A DNA stretch of 64,000 bases from Pseudomonas violetae (GTDB taxonomy: Bacteria > Pseudomonadota > Gammaproteobacteria > Pseudomonadales > Pseudomonadaceae). The number at the start of each line of letters is the position of its first letter. Positions within the stretch are counted from its first letter, which is position 1. Of the stretch, positions 40,897 to 49,492 are shown piece by piece. The position numbers were made by a program, and so were the translations under genes. The DNA lies in assembly GCF_023072615.1 (NCBI RefSeq), contig NZ_JAKNRW010000014.1, forward strand, positions 1 through 64,000. The letters run 5' to 3'. The notes beneath the pieces are model-generated. The model was not told the DNA's origin. It worked only from the letters and a program-made list of their open reading frames with translations, and searched no databases.

Positions 40897-42570
40897 ATGC
40901 TGGTGCACCTGTCTGTACACAACTACGCCATCGTTGAACATCTCGATCTGGAACTTGATCGCGGGATGAGCGTGATCACAGGGGAAACCGGCGCCGGCAA
41001 GTCGATCATGCTCGACGCCCTGGGCCTGACCCTGGGCGATCGTGCCGACAGCGGAGTGGTGCGTCCCGGCGCAGACAAGGCCGACATCCTGGCCACCTTC
41101 GACCTGATCGACATCCCGGAAGCCAGTGCGTGGTTGGCCGAGCGCGACCTCGAAAGCGACGGACCGTGCATCCTGCGCCGGGTCATTACCGCCGAGGGAC
41201 GTTCGCGCGGCTACATCAACGGCACCCCTTGCCCCCTCGGCGACCTAAAGTCCCTGGGCGAATTGCTGATCGACATCCACAGCCAGCACGAACACCAGTC
41301 CTTGCTGAAGACCGATACCCACCGCCGCCTGCTCGACGAGTATGCCGGCGCAACCGACCTGGCCCGCCATGTTCAACTGGCCGCCCAGCGCTGGCGCCAG
41401 ACCCGCCACGAGCTGGACCGCCTCTCCAACTCCGGCGACGAACAGCGTGCCCGCCACCAACTGCTCAGCTACCAGCTTGAAGAGCTCGAAAACCTGGGCC
41501 TTGGTGAAAACGAGCTGGAACAGCTGGAGCAAGAACACAAGAATCTGACCAACGCCGAGACACTCCTGGGCATCTGCCGCCAGGTAGTCGAGCAGTGCAG
41601 TGAAAGCGATTCCGGAAATGTCCTGAACGCACTGACTGCCAGCCTCAATCGTCTGTCGAGCGTCAACAATTCCATCGGCGCCCTGGGCGAAGCCAGCAGC
41701 TTGCTGACCAGCGCACAGATCCAGGTCGAAGAAGCCGTGGGCGAACTGAACCGCTTTCTCGACAACTTCGATGCCGACCCGGCGCGCCTGCAGTTCCTGG
41801 AAGAGCGCCTGGATGCGATCTACACCATGGCACGCAAACACCGTATCCAGCCGACAGAAGTCGCGGAAATGCAGCAGAAACTGCTGGATGAAATCGAGAC
41901 ACTGAATGCCAACGACGAATCCATCGAGCGTTTGAGTGACGAGTTGGCGTCATACGCCCGGCATTATCACGAGAAAGCGCGCGATCTGAGCGACCTGCGC
42001 CACCAGGCAGCGGGCAGCCTGGCCAGCGCGGTGGAAGAGGAAATCCAGCGCCTGGGCATGCCCGGCGGGCGCTTCAGCATCGAACTGCGCCCCAACACCA
42101 GTGATGAGCTGCTGCCAAACGGGCTTGAGCAAGTCGAATTGCTGGTCAGCGCCAACCCTGGCCAGCCGCTCAAAGCCTTGGCAAAGGTGGCCTCAGGCGG
42201 CGAGTTGTCGCGGATCAGCCTGGCCATTCAGGTCATCACCGCCCAGACCTCACGAGTGCCCACCCTGGTATTTGACGAAGTGGATGTCGGCATCGGCGGC
42301 CCAACCGCAGAAATCGTCGGCCAGCTGCTGCGCCGCCTCGGCGAGCGTGGCCAGGTGCTGACGGTAACTCACTTGCCTCAGGTGGCCGCCCAGGGTCATC
42401 AGCATCTATTTGTGCACAAGGTGCGTGGGGAAGACGCGACCCGTACCGCGGTGTCCAAGCTGAGCAAGAACGATCGAGTGGAAGAAGTGGCGCGAATGCT
42501 CGGAGGCATCGACCTCACCAAGGAATCCCTCGCTCACGCGAAAAAGATGGTGGTAACCGCAAAAATTTAA
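40897..42570 (+). CDS. recN: DNA repair protein RecN
   Basis: SMC-like ATPase of double-strand break repair. The 557 residues have Walker A GETGAGKSIMLDALG (about 30-44), a long coiled-coil middle, and the ABC signature/Walker B near the end (ASGGELSRISLAIQ, TLVFDEVDVGIGG). Divergent from grpE and convergent with fur. I see no certain LexA box in the gap, so SOS control cannot be asserted. Confidence 0.96.
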   Translation: MLVHLSVHNYAIVEHLDLELDRGMSVITGETGAGKSIMLDALGLTLGDRADSGVVRPGADKADILATFDLIDIPEASAWLAERDLESDGPCILRRVITAEGRSRGYINGTPCPLGDLKSLGELLIDIHSQHEHQSLLKTDTHRRLLDEYAGATDLARHVQLAAQRWRQTRHELDRLSNSGDEQRARHQLLSYQLEELENLGLGENELEQLEQEHKNLTNAETLLGICRQVVEQCSESDSGNVLNALTASLNRLSSVNNSIGALGEASSLLTSAQIQVEEAVGELNRFLDNFDADPARLQFLEERLDAIYTMARKHRIQPTEVAEMQQKLLDEIETLNANDESIERLSDELASYARHYHEKARDLSDLRHQAAGSLASAVEEEIQRLGMPGGRFSIELRPNTSDELLPNGLEQVELLVSANPGQPLKALAKVASGGELSRISLAIQVITAQTSRVPTLVFDEVDVGIGGPTAEIVGQLLRRLGERGQVLTVTHLPQVAAQGHQHLFVHKVRGEDATRTAVSKLSKNDRVEEVARMLGGIDLTKESLAHAKKMVVTAKI

Positions 42571-42583
42571 CCGGGCAGAAAGC

Positions 42584-42611
42584 GCGAAGGCGACCCTGGG
42601 GTCGCCTTCGC
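42584..42611. terminator. Bidirectional hairpin between recN and fur
   Basis: A perfect 12-base-pair stem GCGAAGGCGACC / GGTCGCCTTCGC with loop CTGG. It serves the convergent recN and fur; neither side has a long T run. Confidence 0.7.
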
Positions 42612-42643
42612 TCGTTTCGCGAACCTGAGTTCACGCGACATGC

Positions 42644-43048
42644 TTACTTTTTCTTGCGCACGTACAACACAAGATTGTGATCAACCATCTCAAAGCCATA
42701 CTTGTCGACGATGGCTTTCTGCAGACGCTCGATTTCTTCGTCGAAGAATTCGATCACTTCGCTGGTTTCGACGTTGACCATATGGTCGTGATGCTTGCCG
42801 TCGTCCAGCTCGAAGACCGCATGGCCTCCGTCGAAGTTGTGCCGCACCACAAGGCCAGCTGCCTCGAACTGGGTCAGTACACGATAAACCGTGGCCAGAC
42901 CGACGTCCTCACCAGCCTCCATCAGCGCCTTGTAGACGTCCTCGGCACTCATGTGGCGTTGCTCGGCGGAATCGAGCATTTGCAGAATTTTGACCCGTGG
43001 AAGGGTCACTTTGAGGCCGGCTTTGCGTAGTTCGCTATTTTCAACCAT
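42644..43048 (-). CDS. fur: Ferric uptake regulator
   Basis: Iron-responsive repressor. The 134 residues have the winged helix (TLPRVKILQMLDSAEQRHMSAEDVYKAL, GLATVYRVLTQFEAAGLV) and the metal site GKHHDHMVN (about 86-94). No cysteine is present at all, so the structural CxxC zinc site of E. coli Fur is absent, as in other Pseudomonas Fur. It is divergent from omlA with under 100 bases between, the usual arrangement. Confidence 0.97.
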   Translation of the reverse strand: MVENSELRKAGLKVTLPRVKILQMLDSAEQRHMSAEDVYKALMEAGEDVGLATVYRVLTQFEAAGLVVRHNFDGGHAVFELDDGKHHDHMVNVETSEVIEFFDEEIERLQKAIVDKYGFEMVDHNLVLYVRKKK

Positions 43049-43145
43049 GGTCAGCTTTCTCGCGATGCTGCTTCGCAGCTTCTCTTAATGCGGGTATGAT
43101 CGGCGTTTACGTTGTCCCAGCCAAGATAGTGGAAGTCGCCCACCG

Positions 43146-43673
43146 ATGCAAAACACCAAGCTCTTGCTAACCAGTTTCACCTTTGTGGGACTGCTCGCAC
43201 TCGCCGGTTGTTCATTCCCCGGGGTTTACAAAATCGACATCCAGCAGGGCAATGTCGTCACGCAGGACATGATAGACCAGTTACGCCCGGGAATGACCCG
43301 CCGGCAAGTACGGTTTATCATGGGTAACCCTCTGCTGACTGACACGTTCCATGCCGATCGCTGGGATTATCTGTATAGCCTGCAACCCGGTGGCGGTGAA
43401 CGCCAACAGGAACGCATTAGCGTTATCTTCAACCCAAATGACCAGCTTGTCAGCCTTTCCGGTGATTTCATGCCGGGAGTCAGCCGTGACGAAGCCATTC
43501 TCGGGCAGGATAGCGGCACTAATGTGACCGCGCCTGCAGAAAACGTCGAGAAGCCGAAACCGGAAAAACCGGTCAAGCCCGGCTCGTTGCTGGACCAGAT
43601 CCAGAAGGACGTGGACGGCGTAGAAACCGTTCCGGTCCCGACTCCGGAGCCTCTGGACACTTCGCCGCAATAA
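43146..43673 (+). CDS. omlA: Outer-membrane lipoprotein BamE/OmlA
   Basis: Small lipoprotein of the beta-barrel assembly machine. The 175 residues begin with a lipoprotein signal peptide, lipobox LAGC with Cys22, then the SmpA/OmlA fold (QGNVVTQDMIDQLRPGMTRRQVRFIMGNPLLTD). The C-terminal 60 residues are Pro/Lys/Glu-rich and variable. The gene is divergent from fur. Confidence 0.94.
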   Translation: MQNTKLLLTSFTFVGLLALAGCSFPGVYKIDIQQGNVVTQDMIDQLRPGMTRRQVRFIMGNPLLTDTFHADRWDYLYSLQPGGGERQQERISVIFNPNDQLVSLSGDFMPGVSRDEAILGQDSGTNVTAPAENVEKPKPEKPVKPGSLLDQIQKDVDGVETVPVPTPEPLDTSPQ

Positions 43674-43686
43674 TTTGCGACGCAAT

Positions 43687-43712
43687 AAAAAACCCGGCAC
43701 GCCGGGTTTTTT
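43687..43712. terminator. Bidirectional terminator between omlA and rnfH
   Basis: AACCCGGC-AC-GCCGGGTT flanked by A run on the left and T run on the right, so it works on both strands for the convergent genes. Confidence 0.88.
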
Positions 43713-43731
43713 ATTGTCTGCAATTCAGCCA

Positions 43732-44046
43732 CTACTGATTACGCGACCTGGCCTCAGCCGCTTTCGCCGCGCGCAGGCGCCGAACTTCTTTGGGATCGGC
43801 CAGCAATGGCCGGTAAATCTCGATCCGGTCACCTGCCCGGGCTAGCCGACTCTGCGGATCTGAAACCACTTTGCCGAAGATCCCTATCGGGCACTCGGCA
43901 AGATTCAGCTCGGGGAACTCTTCAGCAACCCCGGAGCGCCGCACAACCTCGCGCACGGTCAGACCTGGCGGCACGCTCACCCCAAACAGCATCTGTCGAT
44001 CAACGGCGGCATACACCACCTCAACGTCGATCATGGCCTTAACCAT
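43732..44046 (-). CDS. RnfH-family ubiquitin-like protein
   Basis: A 104-residue beta-grasp (ubiquitin/ThiS-like) protein: IDVEVVYAAVDRQMLFGVSVPPG, ECPIGIFGKVV, RAGDRIEIYRPLLADPKEVRRLRA. It is paired with ratA, as in most gammaproteobacteria (the E. coli ratA-ratB pair). Start could be ATG 44046 (8-base overlap with ratA) or ATG 44034; no strong ribosome-binding site decides it. Molecular role unknown. Confidence 0.85.
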   Translation of the reverse strand: MVKAMIDVEVVYAAVDRQMLFGVSVPPGLTVREVVRRSGVAEEFPELNLAECPIGIFGKVVSDPQSRLARAGDRIEIYRPLLADPKEVRRLRAAKAAEARSRNQ

Positions 44047-44473
44047 GCATTTGCTTGGCACGCTGGCAGAACGCATCCACCAGTGTATTGGCGGCCTGAT
44101 TGAACAGAGGCCCCAAGGTCGCGCGAACAATCGGTCCCGCATAATCAAACGACAGGTCGAGGCTGATCTTGCAGGCCTTCTCGCCCAACGGCTTGAACAC
44201 CCAGACGCCATGCAGCTGATTGAACGGACCTTCTTCCAGGTTCATCTCGATGGACTGGCCGGGCACCAGTGTATTGCGCGTCACGAAATGCTGGCTGAGG
44301 CCACCCTTCGCCACGCCGACACTGGCGCGCATATGCTCGGCAGAACTCTCCAGGACCTCGGCAGACGAGCACCAGGGCAGGAATTCCGGATACCGCGCCA
44401 CGTCATTGACCAGGTCATACAGCGCTTGTGCCGGATACGGCAGCAGGGCCGAACGTTGAATATGGGTCGTCAT
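44039..44473 (-). CDS. RatA-type START/polyketide-cyclase domain protein
   Basis: A 144-residue SRPBCC-fold protein related to E. coli RatA and to CoQ10-binding proteins. THIQRSALLPYPAQALYDLVNDVARYPEFLPWC at the N-terminus is diagnostic of the family. In E. coli it has been reported to bind 50S subunits; related proteins bind ubiquinone. Start at MTTHIQRS (44473). Convergent upstream neighbour is smpB, across the transporter. Confidence 0.85.
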   Translation of the reverse strand: MTTHIQRSALLPYPAQALYDLVNDVARYPEFLPWCSSAEVLESSAEHMRASVGVAKGGLSQHFVTRNTLVPGQSIEMNLEEGPFNQLHGVWVFKPLGEKACKISLDLSFDYAGPIVRATLGPLFNQAANTLVDAFCQRAKQMHG

Positions 44474-44480
44474 GTCAGCG

Positions 44481-45884
44481 TCACTTCCACAGCTGGGCGG
44501 CAAACACTACAAGAATGCCGATGGGCGCCACATAGCGCATCAAAAACAGGGACAAGGCGAACAGTGCCGGGTTGCGGATCGACAATTCGTCACGCACCGC
44601 TTCACGGCCCATCACCCAGCCTGCAAACATCACGAAACATAGTCCACCAAGGGGCAGCATGACTCGCGAGGTGAAGAAATCGATCACGCCGAAAAAGTCC
44701 AATCCCCCGGCCGCACCCCATTGATAGAGGTGAAACATCCCGCCTTCGTTCACGAAAAACTTGGCTTCTTTCCAGATATTGAAGGAAAACACCGTGCCCA
44801 GCCCGACAAACCAGCAAGTGAAAGCCAGCCAGAATGTGACCCAGGCCCGACGGACCTTGGTCCGCTCAACCAGGTAAGCCACCATCGGCTCGAGCAGGGA
44901 AATCGCCGAGCTCCAGGCCGCGACGGCCACCAGTACGAAGAACACTACGCCCATCATCTGGCCGAAGGCTACGTTGCCGAAGGCGAAAGGCAGGCTGACA
45001 AACATCAGCCCCGGGCCTTCGCTTGGGTTCAGGCCGGCAGCAAACACGATCGGGAACAGGGCCAATCCGGCGACCAGGGACACAAAGGTATCCAGCAGCG
45101 CCACACCGACAACCGTGCCGGAAATTGACGAATCTTTCGGCATGTAGGCGCCGTAGATCATGATCGAACCAACGCCGACGCTGAGGGAAAAGAACGCATG
45201 GCCCATGGCAGGTAGCAGGCCATCGAGGACTTTTTCCGGATGGAAGTCGAACATGAAATGCACGCCTTCCATGAAGTGCCCGGTGGTCATGCTGTAACCC
45301 AGCAACACCAGGATCATCACGAACAGCAGTGGCATCATGATTCGCAGGCTGCGCTCAAGCCCGGCGACCACACCTTTGGCGATCACCACGGCCGACAAAA
45401 GCATGAATATTGTGTGCCAAAGTGTCAGACGCCAAGGGTCGGCGATGACATTGCCGAAATAGGCGCCGACCTGATCAGGCGTAACGCCCTGGAAATCGCC
45501 GCGCCCCATGTCGATGATGTAATCCAGCGACCAACCACCCACCACACTATAGAAAGACAGGATCAGCAACGCTGTGATCATGCCGGCGAACGCGCCCCAA
45601 GACCACTTGCCCGAATGCCCCGCCTCGATTGCCAGCACCTTCAGGGCATTCGCCGGGCTTTGCCGGGCGCGGCGGCCGATCAGGGTTTCGGCCAGCATGA
45701 CCGGCATCCCGATTAGCGCGATGCAAGCCAGGAACATCAGCACAAAGGCGCCGCCGCCATAGACGCCGACCATGTAGGGGAATTTCCAGATACTACCCAA
45801 GCCCACGGCCGAACCGGTCGCGGCGAGTATGAAGACCCAGCGGCTAGCCCAACTGCCGTGGACAGAAACCTTGTCTGTCGACAT
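44481..45884 (-). CDS. Sodium-dependent transporter, NSS family
   Basis: Sodium-coupled symporter for an amino-acid-like or amine substrate in the inner membrane. The 467 residues begin with the family hallmark: GSWASRWVFILAATGSAVGLGSIWKFPYM (TM1, sodium and substrate site), followed by about 11 further helices. The substrate cannot be told from sequence. Start at MSTDKVSVHGSW (45884). It ends 7 bases before the ratA start. Confidence 0.92.
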   Translation of the reverse strand: MSTDKVSVHGSWASRWVFILAATGSAVGLGSIWKFPYMVGVYGGGAFVLMFLACIALIGMPVMLAETLIGRRARQSPANALKVLAIEAGHSGKWSWGAFAGMITALLILSFYSVVGGWSLDYIIDMGRGDFQGVTPDQVGAYFGNVIADPWRLTLWHTIFMLLSAVVIAKGVVAGLERSLRIMMPLLFVMILVLLGYSMTTGHFMEGVHFMFDFHPEKVLDGLLPAMGHAFFSLSVGVGSIMIYGAYMPKDSSISGTVVGVALLDTFVSLVAGLALFPIVFAAGLNPSEGPGLMFVSLPFAFGNVAFGQMMGVVFFVLVAVAAWSSAISLLEPMVAYLVERTKVRRAWVTFWLAFTCWFVGLGTVFSFNIWKEAKFFVNEGGMFHLYQWGAAGGLDFFGVIDFFTSRVMLPLGGLCFVMFAGWVMGREAVRDELSIRNPALFALSLFLMRYVAPIGILVVFAAQLWK

Positions 45885-46002
45885 CGTTATCACGCCCAAG
45901 CGTTCAAAAAAGAGCGCGCATTGTCCGGGATTCAATCAACCTGCTCAAGCACGTAGCGATACCGTAGCCGACTCGCTTGCAACTCCCTATAATGCCGCCC
46001 CT

Positions 46003-46485
46003 ATGGCTAAACAGAAGAAACACCCCACAGGGACCATCGCGCAAAATAAAAAGGCGCGACACGATTACTTCATCGAACATCGGTTCGAGGCTGGTCTGGT
46101 CCTGGCCGGCTGGGAAGTAAAGAGTTTGCGGGCGAGCAAGCTACAACTGGTTGACAGTTATGTACTGCTCAAGGATGGCGAAGCCTGGCTGCTCGGCAGC
46201 CATATCACGCCACTGATGACCGCGAGCACTCACGTCATTGCTGACCCGACTCGCACGCGCAAGCTCCTGCTGAATCGGCGCGAGCTGGAAAAGCTGGCCG
46301 CGGCCGTGCAGCAAAAGGGTTACGCCTGCGTATGCCTGTCCTGGTACTGGAGCAAGCACATGGTCAAGTGCGAGATCGCTCTGGGCAAGGGCAAGAAGGA
46401 ATACGACAAGCGCGATACCGAACGCGAGCGCGACGCTGGTCGAGAGCTGCAGCGTGCGGTGCGGAACAAGGGCAAGGAAGATTAA
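46003..46485 (+). CDS. smpB: SsrA-binding protein SmpB
   Basis: Partner of tmRNA in ribosome rescue. The 160 residues contain KKARHDYFIEHRFEAGLVLAGWEVKSLRA and the basic tail KGKKEYDKRDTERERDAGRELQR that acts in the decoding centre. The start is MAKQKKHPTG at 46003, well inside a longer open frame. The tmRNA gene itself is 9.3 kb further right in this window. Confidence 0.96.
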   Translation: MAKQKKHPTGTIAQNKKARHDYFIEHRFEAGLVLAGWEVKSLRASKLQLVDSYVLLKDGEAWLLGSHITPLMTASTHVIADPTRTRKLLLNRRELEKLAAAVQQKGYACVCLSWYWSKHMVKCEIALGKGKKEYDKRDTERERDAGRELQRAVRNKGKED

Positions 46486-46508
46486 TTTTCTTTTTGCTTG
46501 AATCCGCT

Positions 46509-46585
46509 TTCGCGAGCAAGCCCGCCCCCACATTTGGTTTTGTGTCGCTCACAAATCCAGTGTGGGAGCGGGTCTGCTCGCGAAT
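46509..46585. repeat. REPIN
   Basis: TTCGCGAGCAAGCCCGCCCCCACA and its mirror TGTGGGAGCGGGTCTGCTCGCGAA, separated by about 28 bases, between the convergent smpB and lldR. Confidence 0.8.
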
Positions 46586-46616
46586 GCAATCTCGAAAACC
46601 CTGCAAAGCGTACTGA

Positions 46617-47384
46617 CTACATCCCCTTGCGCCGCTCCGCCCGAGCCATGCGCTGCACTTCCTGACGCACTTCCTCTAGCACTTCCTGCACATACAGGAT
46701 ATGCCTGCTGGACACTTCTCGCGCCTGCTCGGCACGCCCCTCGATAATCGCCAGGTACAACTCCCGATGCTGAGTGATCAGCATGTCGCGGGTTTCCGTG
46801 CGCTGCTTGTACATCCCGCCGATGTTCGTCACGACATTGCGCTTGAGCAGATCGAACAGCCCACGAATCGTGTGCAACAACACCGCGTTGTGACTGGCTT
46901 CGGCAATGGCCAGGTGAAATTTCGCATCAGCGGCGCCCTCCTCCACGCGACTGACTTCGTCGTGTCGCGTATAGCAGTCCTGCAATTGATTGAATGCCGC
47001 AGTCAGTCGCTCGCGATCAACATCGGTAGCGCGCAACGCCGCGTAATAGGCGCATGAAGCTTCCAGGGTGTGACGAAACTCCAGCAGATCGCGCTGGGCC
47101 TCGGGGTTGCTTTCCAGCAGATGCAGCAACGGATCGCTGAACGTCGTGCCCAGGGATTCCACCACATAGTTGCCACCCCCCTGACGACTGACCAGCAAGC
47201 CCTTGGCCGCCAGTTTCTGGATCGCTTCGCGTAAAGACGGCCGCGAAACGCCGAACTGCTCGGCCAGCGCACGCTCGGCAGGCAACCGCTCACCGGCCTT
47301 CAGCGTGCCCTCGAGAATCATCCCCTCGAGTTGCTCGACAATATCGTCAGACAAACGGCGCTGGCGAATCTGATCAAACCCCAT
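46617..47384 (-). CDS. lldR: Lactate-responsive GntR/FadR-family regulator
   Basis: Repressor of the lactate operon. Of 255 residues, the first 75 are a GntR winged helix (LKAGERLPAERALAEQFGVSRPSLREAIQKL) and the rest is the all-helical FCD effector domain (DLLEFRHTLEASCAYYAALRAT) that binds lactate and a metal. It is divergent from lldP; a matching palindrome lies in the 262-base gap. Confidence 0.93.
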   Translation of the reverse strand: MGFDQIRQRRLSDDIVEQLEGMILEGTLKAGERLPAERALAEQFGVSRPSLREAIQKLAAKGLLVSRQGGGNYVVESLGTTFSDPLLHLLESNPEAQRDLLEFRHTLEASCAYYAALRATDVDRERLTAAFNQLQDCYTRHDEVSRVEEGAADAKFHLAIAEASHNAVLLHTIRGLFDLLKRNVVTNIGGMYKQRTETRDMLITQHRELYLAIIEGRAEQAREVSSRHILYVQEVLEEVRQEVQRMARAERRKGM

Positions 47385-47530
47385 GACTCATTTCTCCACG
47401 ATCCCGACCACTCGCCGGGCTCTCTATTCTGGCCTATCGGCGCTGCGCAGGCACCTGCCAGACACTGTTAAGTCGAACGAAAAAATCGATCCGCCAGGCG
47501 CACCTAAGACGAAAGTTTGCGGGCGGCAAA

Positions 47531-47560
47531 TTGACACACCCCCCAGAAGGCTTTTACCCT
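47531..47560 (+). promoter_or_regulatory. Probable lldP promoter
   Basis: TTGACA at 47531-47536, spacer of 18 bases, and TACCCT at 47555-47560. The -35 box is perfect, the -10 box weak. Confidence 0.5.
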
Positions 47561-47577
47561 AGCCAACAGCGATTGTA

Positions 47578-47594
47578 AATTGGTATTACCAATT
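47578..47594. promoter_or_regulatory. LldR operator
   Basis: AATTGGTA-T-TACCAATT, a perfect 17-base palindrome with the TGGTnnnACCA core of FadR-subfamily regulators such as LldR/PdhR. It begins 17 bases downstream of the proposed -10 box, so a bound repressor would block the start of the lldP transcript. Confidence 0.82.
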
Positions 47595-47646
47595 AACCAA
47601 GCACGCTGACCAGTGCCTGACCAACAACAATTAGGGGCCACCCCAT

Positions 47647-49341
47647 ATGCAAACCTGGCAACAGCTCTATACCCCGCTCGGCAGCCTTGGCTTCTCCGCG
47701 CTCGCCGCCGTTATCCCCATCGTGTTTTTCTTCCTGGCGTTGGCGGTGTTCCGCCTCAAAGGGCACGTGGCCGGCAGTATCACGCTGGCGCTGTCCATCG
47801 CCGTCGCAATCTTCGCTTTCCAGATGCCCGTCGACATGGCGTTCGCCGCCGCAGGCTATGGCTTCGCCTACGGTCTGTGGCCGATTGCGTGGATCATTGT
47901 CGCCGCTGTGTTCCTCTACAAACTGACGGTCAAGAGTGGTCAGTTCGAGGTCATCCGCAGCTCGGTGTTGTCGATCACCGACGACCAGCGTTTGCAGGTT
48001 CTGCTGATCGGTTTCTGCTTCGGTGCGTTCCTGGAAGGTGCTGCCGGTTTCGGTGCGCCGGTAGCGATTACCGCCGCATTGCTGGTAGGACTCGGCTTCA
48101 ATCCACTGTACGCCGCGGGCCTGTGCCTGATCGCCAACACCGCGCCAGTGGCCTTCGGTGCCTTGGGGATTCCGATCATCGTGGCCGGGCAAGTGACCGG
48201 AATCGACGCGTTCAAGATCGGCGCCATGACCGGTCGCCAACTGCCGCTGCTGTCGCTGTTCGTGCCGTTCTGGCTGGTGTTCATGATGGACGGCCTGCGC
48301 GGCGTTCGTGAGACCTGGCCTGCTGCGCTGGTCGCCGGCTTGAGCTTTGCAATCACTCAATACTTCACGTCGAACTTCATCGGTCCTGAGCTGCCGGACA
48401 TCACCTCGGCCCTGGCCAGCCTGATTTCCCTGACGCTGTTCCTGAAAGTCTGGCAGCCAAAACGCGCCGCCGGCCAACACATCGCCGGTGCCGTCTCTGC
48501 CTCGGTGGTGACCGCCAGCGCCGGTGGTTTCGGCCAACCGCGCACCAGCGTGGCATCCCCTTACAGCCTGTTCGAAATCATCAAAGCCTGGTCGCCGTTC
48601 CTGATTCTCACCGTGCTGGTCACCATCTGGACCCTCAAACCGTTCAAGGCAATGTTTGCTGCCGGCGGCTCGATGTACAGCTGGGTGTTCAACTTCGCGA
48701 TTCCGCACCTGGATCAGATGGTGATTAAAGTCGCACCGATCGTGACTGCGCCGACCGCCATTCCAGCGGTGTTCAAGCTCGACCCGATTTCCGCCACCGG
48801 CACGGCGATTTTCTTCTCCGCACTGATCTCGATGCTGGTACTGAAGATCAATTTCAAAACTGGTCTGACCACTTTTAGAGAGACCATCTACGAACTGCGT
48901 TGGCCGATTCTGTCCATCGGCATGGTCTTGGCATTTGCCTTCGTCACCAACTACTCGGGCATGTCTTCGACCATGGCGCTGGTATTGGCAGGCACCGGCG
49001 CGGCCTTCCCGTTCTTCTCGCCGTTCCTTGGCTGGCTGGGCGTGTTCCTGACCGGTTCCGACACGTCGTCCAACGCGCTGTTCAGTTCGTTGCAAGCGAC
49101 CACCGCGCACCAGATCGGCGTCAGTGATGTGCTGCTGGTAGCGGCAAACACCAGCGGCGGCGTGACCGGCAAGATGATCTCGCCGCAATCGATCGCCGTG
49201 GCCTGCGCCGCGACCGGCCTAGTGGGCAAGGAGTCGGATCTGTTCCGCTTCACCCTCAAGCACAGCCTGTTCTTTGCAACGATCGTCGGCCTGATCACCT
49301 ACATCCAGGCCTACTGGCTCACCGGCATGCTGGTGCACTAA
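47647..49341 (+). CDS. lldP: L-lactate permease
   Basis: Lactate/glycolate:proton symporter in the inner membrane. The 564 residues are almost entirely membrane helices, with EGAAGFGAPVAITAALLVGLGF (about 133-154) and SSNALFSSLQATTAHQIGVSDVLLVAANTSGGVTGKMISPQS near the end, both conserved in the family. First gene of the lld operon. Confidence 0.96.
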   Translation: MQTWQQLYTPLGSLGFSALAAVIPIVFFFLALAVFRLKGHVAGSITLALSIAVAIFAFQMPVDMAFAAAGYGFAYGLWPIAWIIVAAVFLYKLTVKSGQFEVIRSSVLSITDDQRLQVLLIGFCFGAFLEGAAGFGAPVAITAALLVGLGFNPLYAAGLCLIANTAPVAFGALGIPIIVAGQVTGIDAFKIGAMTGRQLPLLSLFVPFWLVFMMDGLRGVRETWPAALVAGLSFAITQYFTSNFIGPELPDITSALASLISLTLFLKVWQPKRAAGQHIAGAVSASVVTASAGGFGQPRTSVASPYSLFEIIKAWSPFLILTVLVTIWTLKPFKAMFAAGGSMYSWVFNFAIPHLDQMVIKVAPIVTAPTAIPAVFKLDPISATGTAIFFSALISMLVLKINFKTGLTTFRETIYELRWPILSIGMVLAFAFVTNYSGMSSTMALVLAGTGAAFPFFSPFLGWLGVFLTGSDTSSNALFSSLQATTAHQIGVSDVLLVAANTSGGVTGKMISPQSIAVACAATGLVGKESDLFRFTLKHSLFFATIVGLITYIQAYWLTGMLVH

Positions 49342-49367
49342 GACCTGCAAGCAGCATCGAAAAAACC

Positions 49368-49392
49368 GACGCCGGACCACGACTCCGGCGTC
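49368..49392 (+). other. Hairpin between lldP and lldE
   Basis: GACGCCGGA / TCCGGCGTC, 9 base pairs, 7-base loop, no T run. It sits in a 151-base gap inside the operon and could lower read-through or protect the lldP message. Confidence 0.6.
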
Positions 49393-49492
49393 AGCTATTC
49401 ACAACCCGGTCTGTAAGGCTGCTGAAAGCTTCCCTCTCTATATTCAGCAGCCTCAGCGGATGGATAACCGGGCCCACCCGGAGACACGCCTG

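Noticed and set aside
47593..49188. A 531-codon minus-strand frame opposite lldP
   Set aside because: Highly charged, low-complexity antisense translation of a membrane-protein gene.
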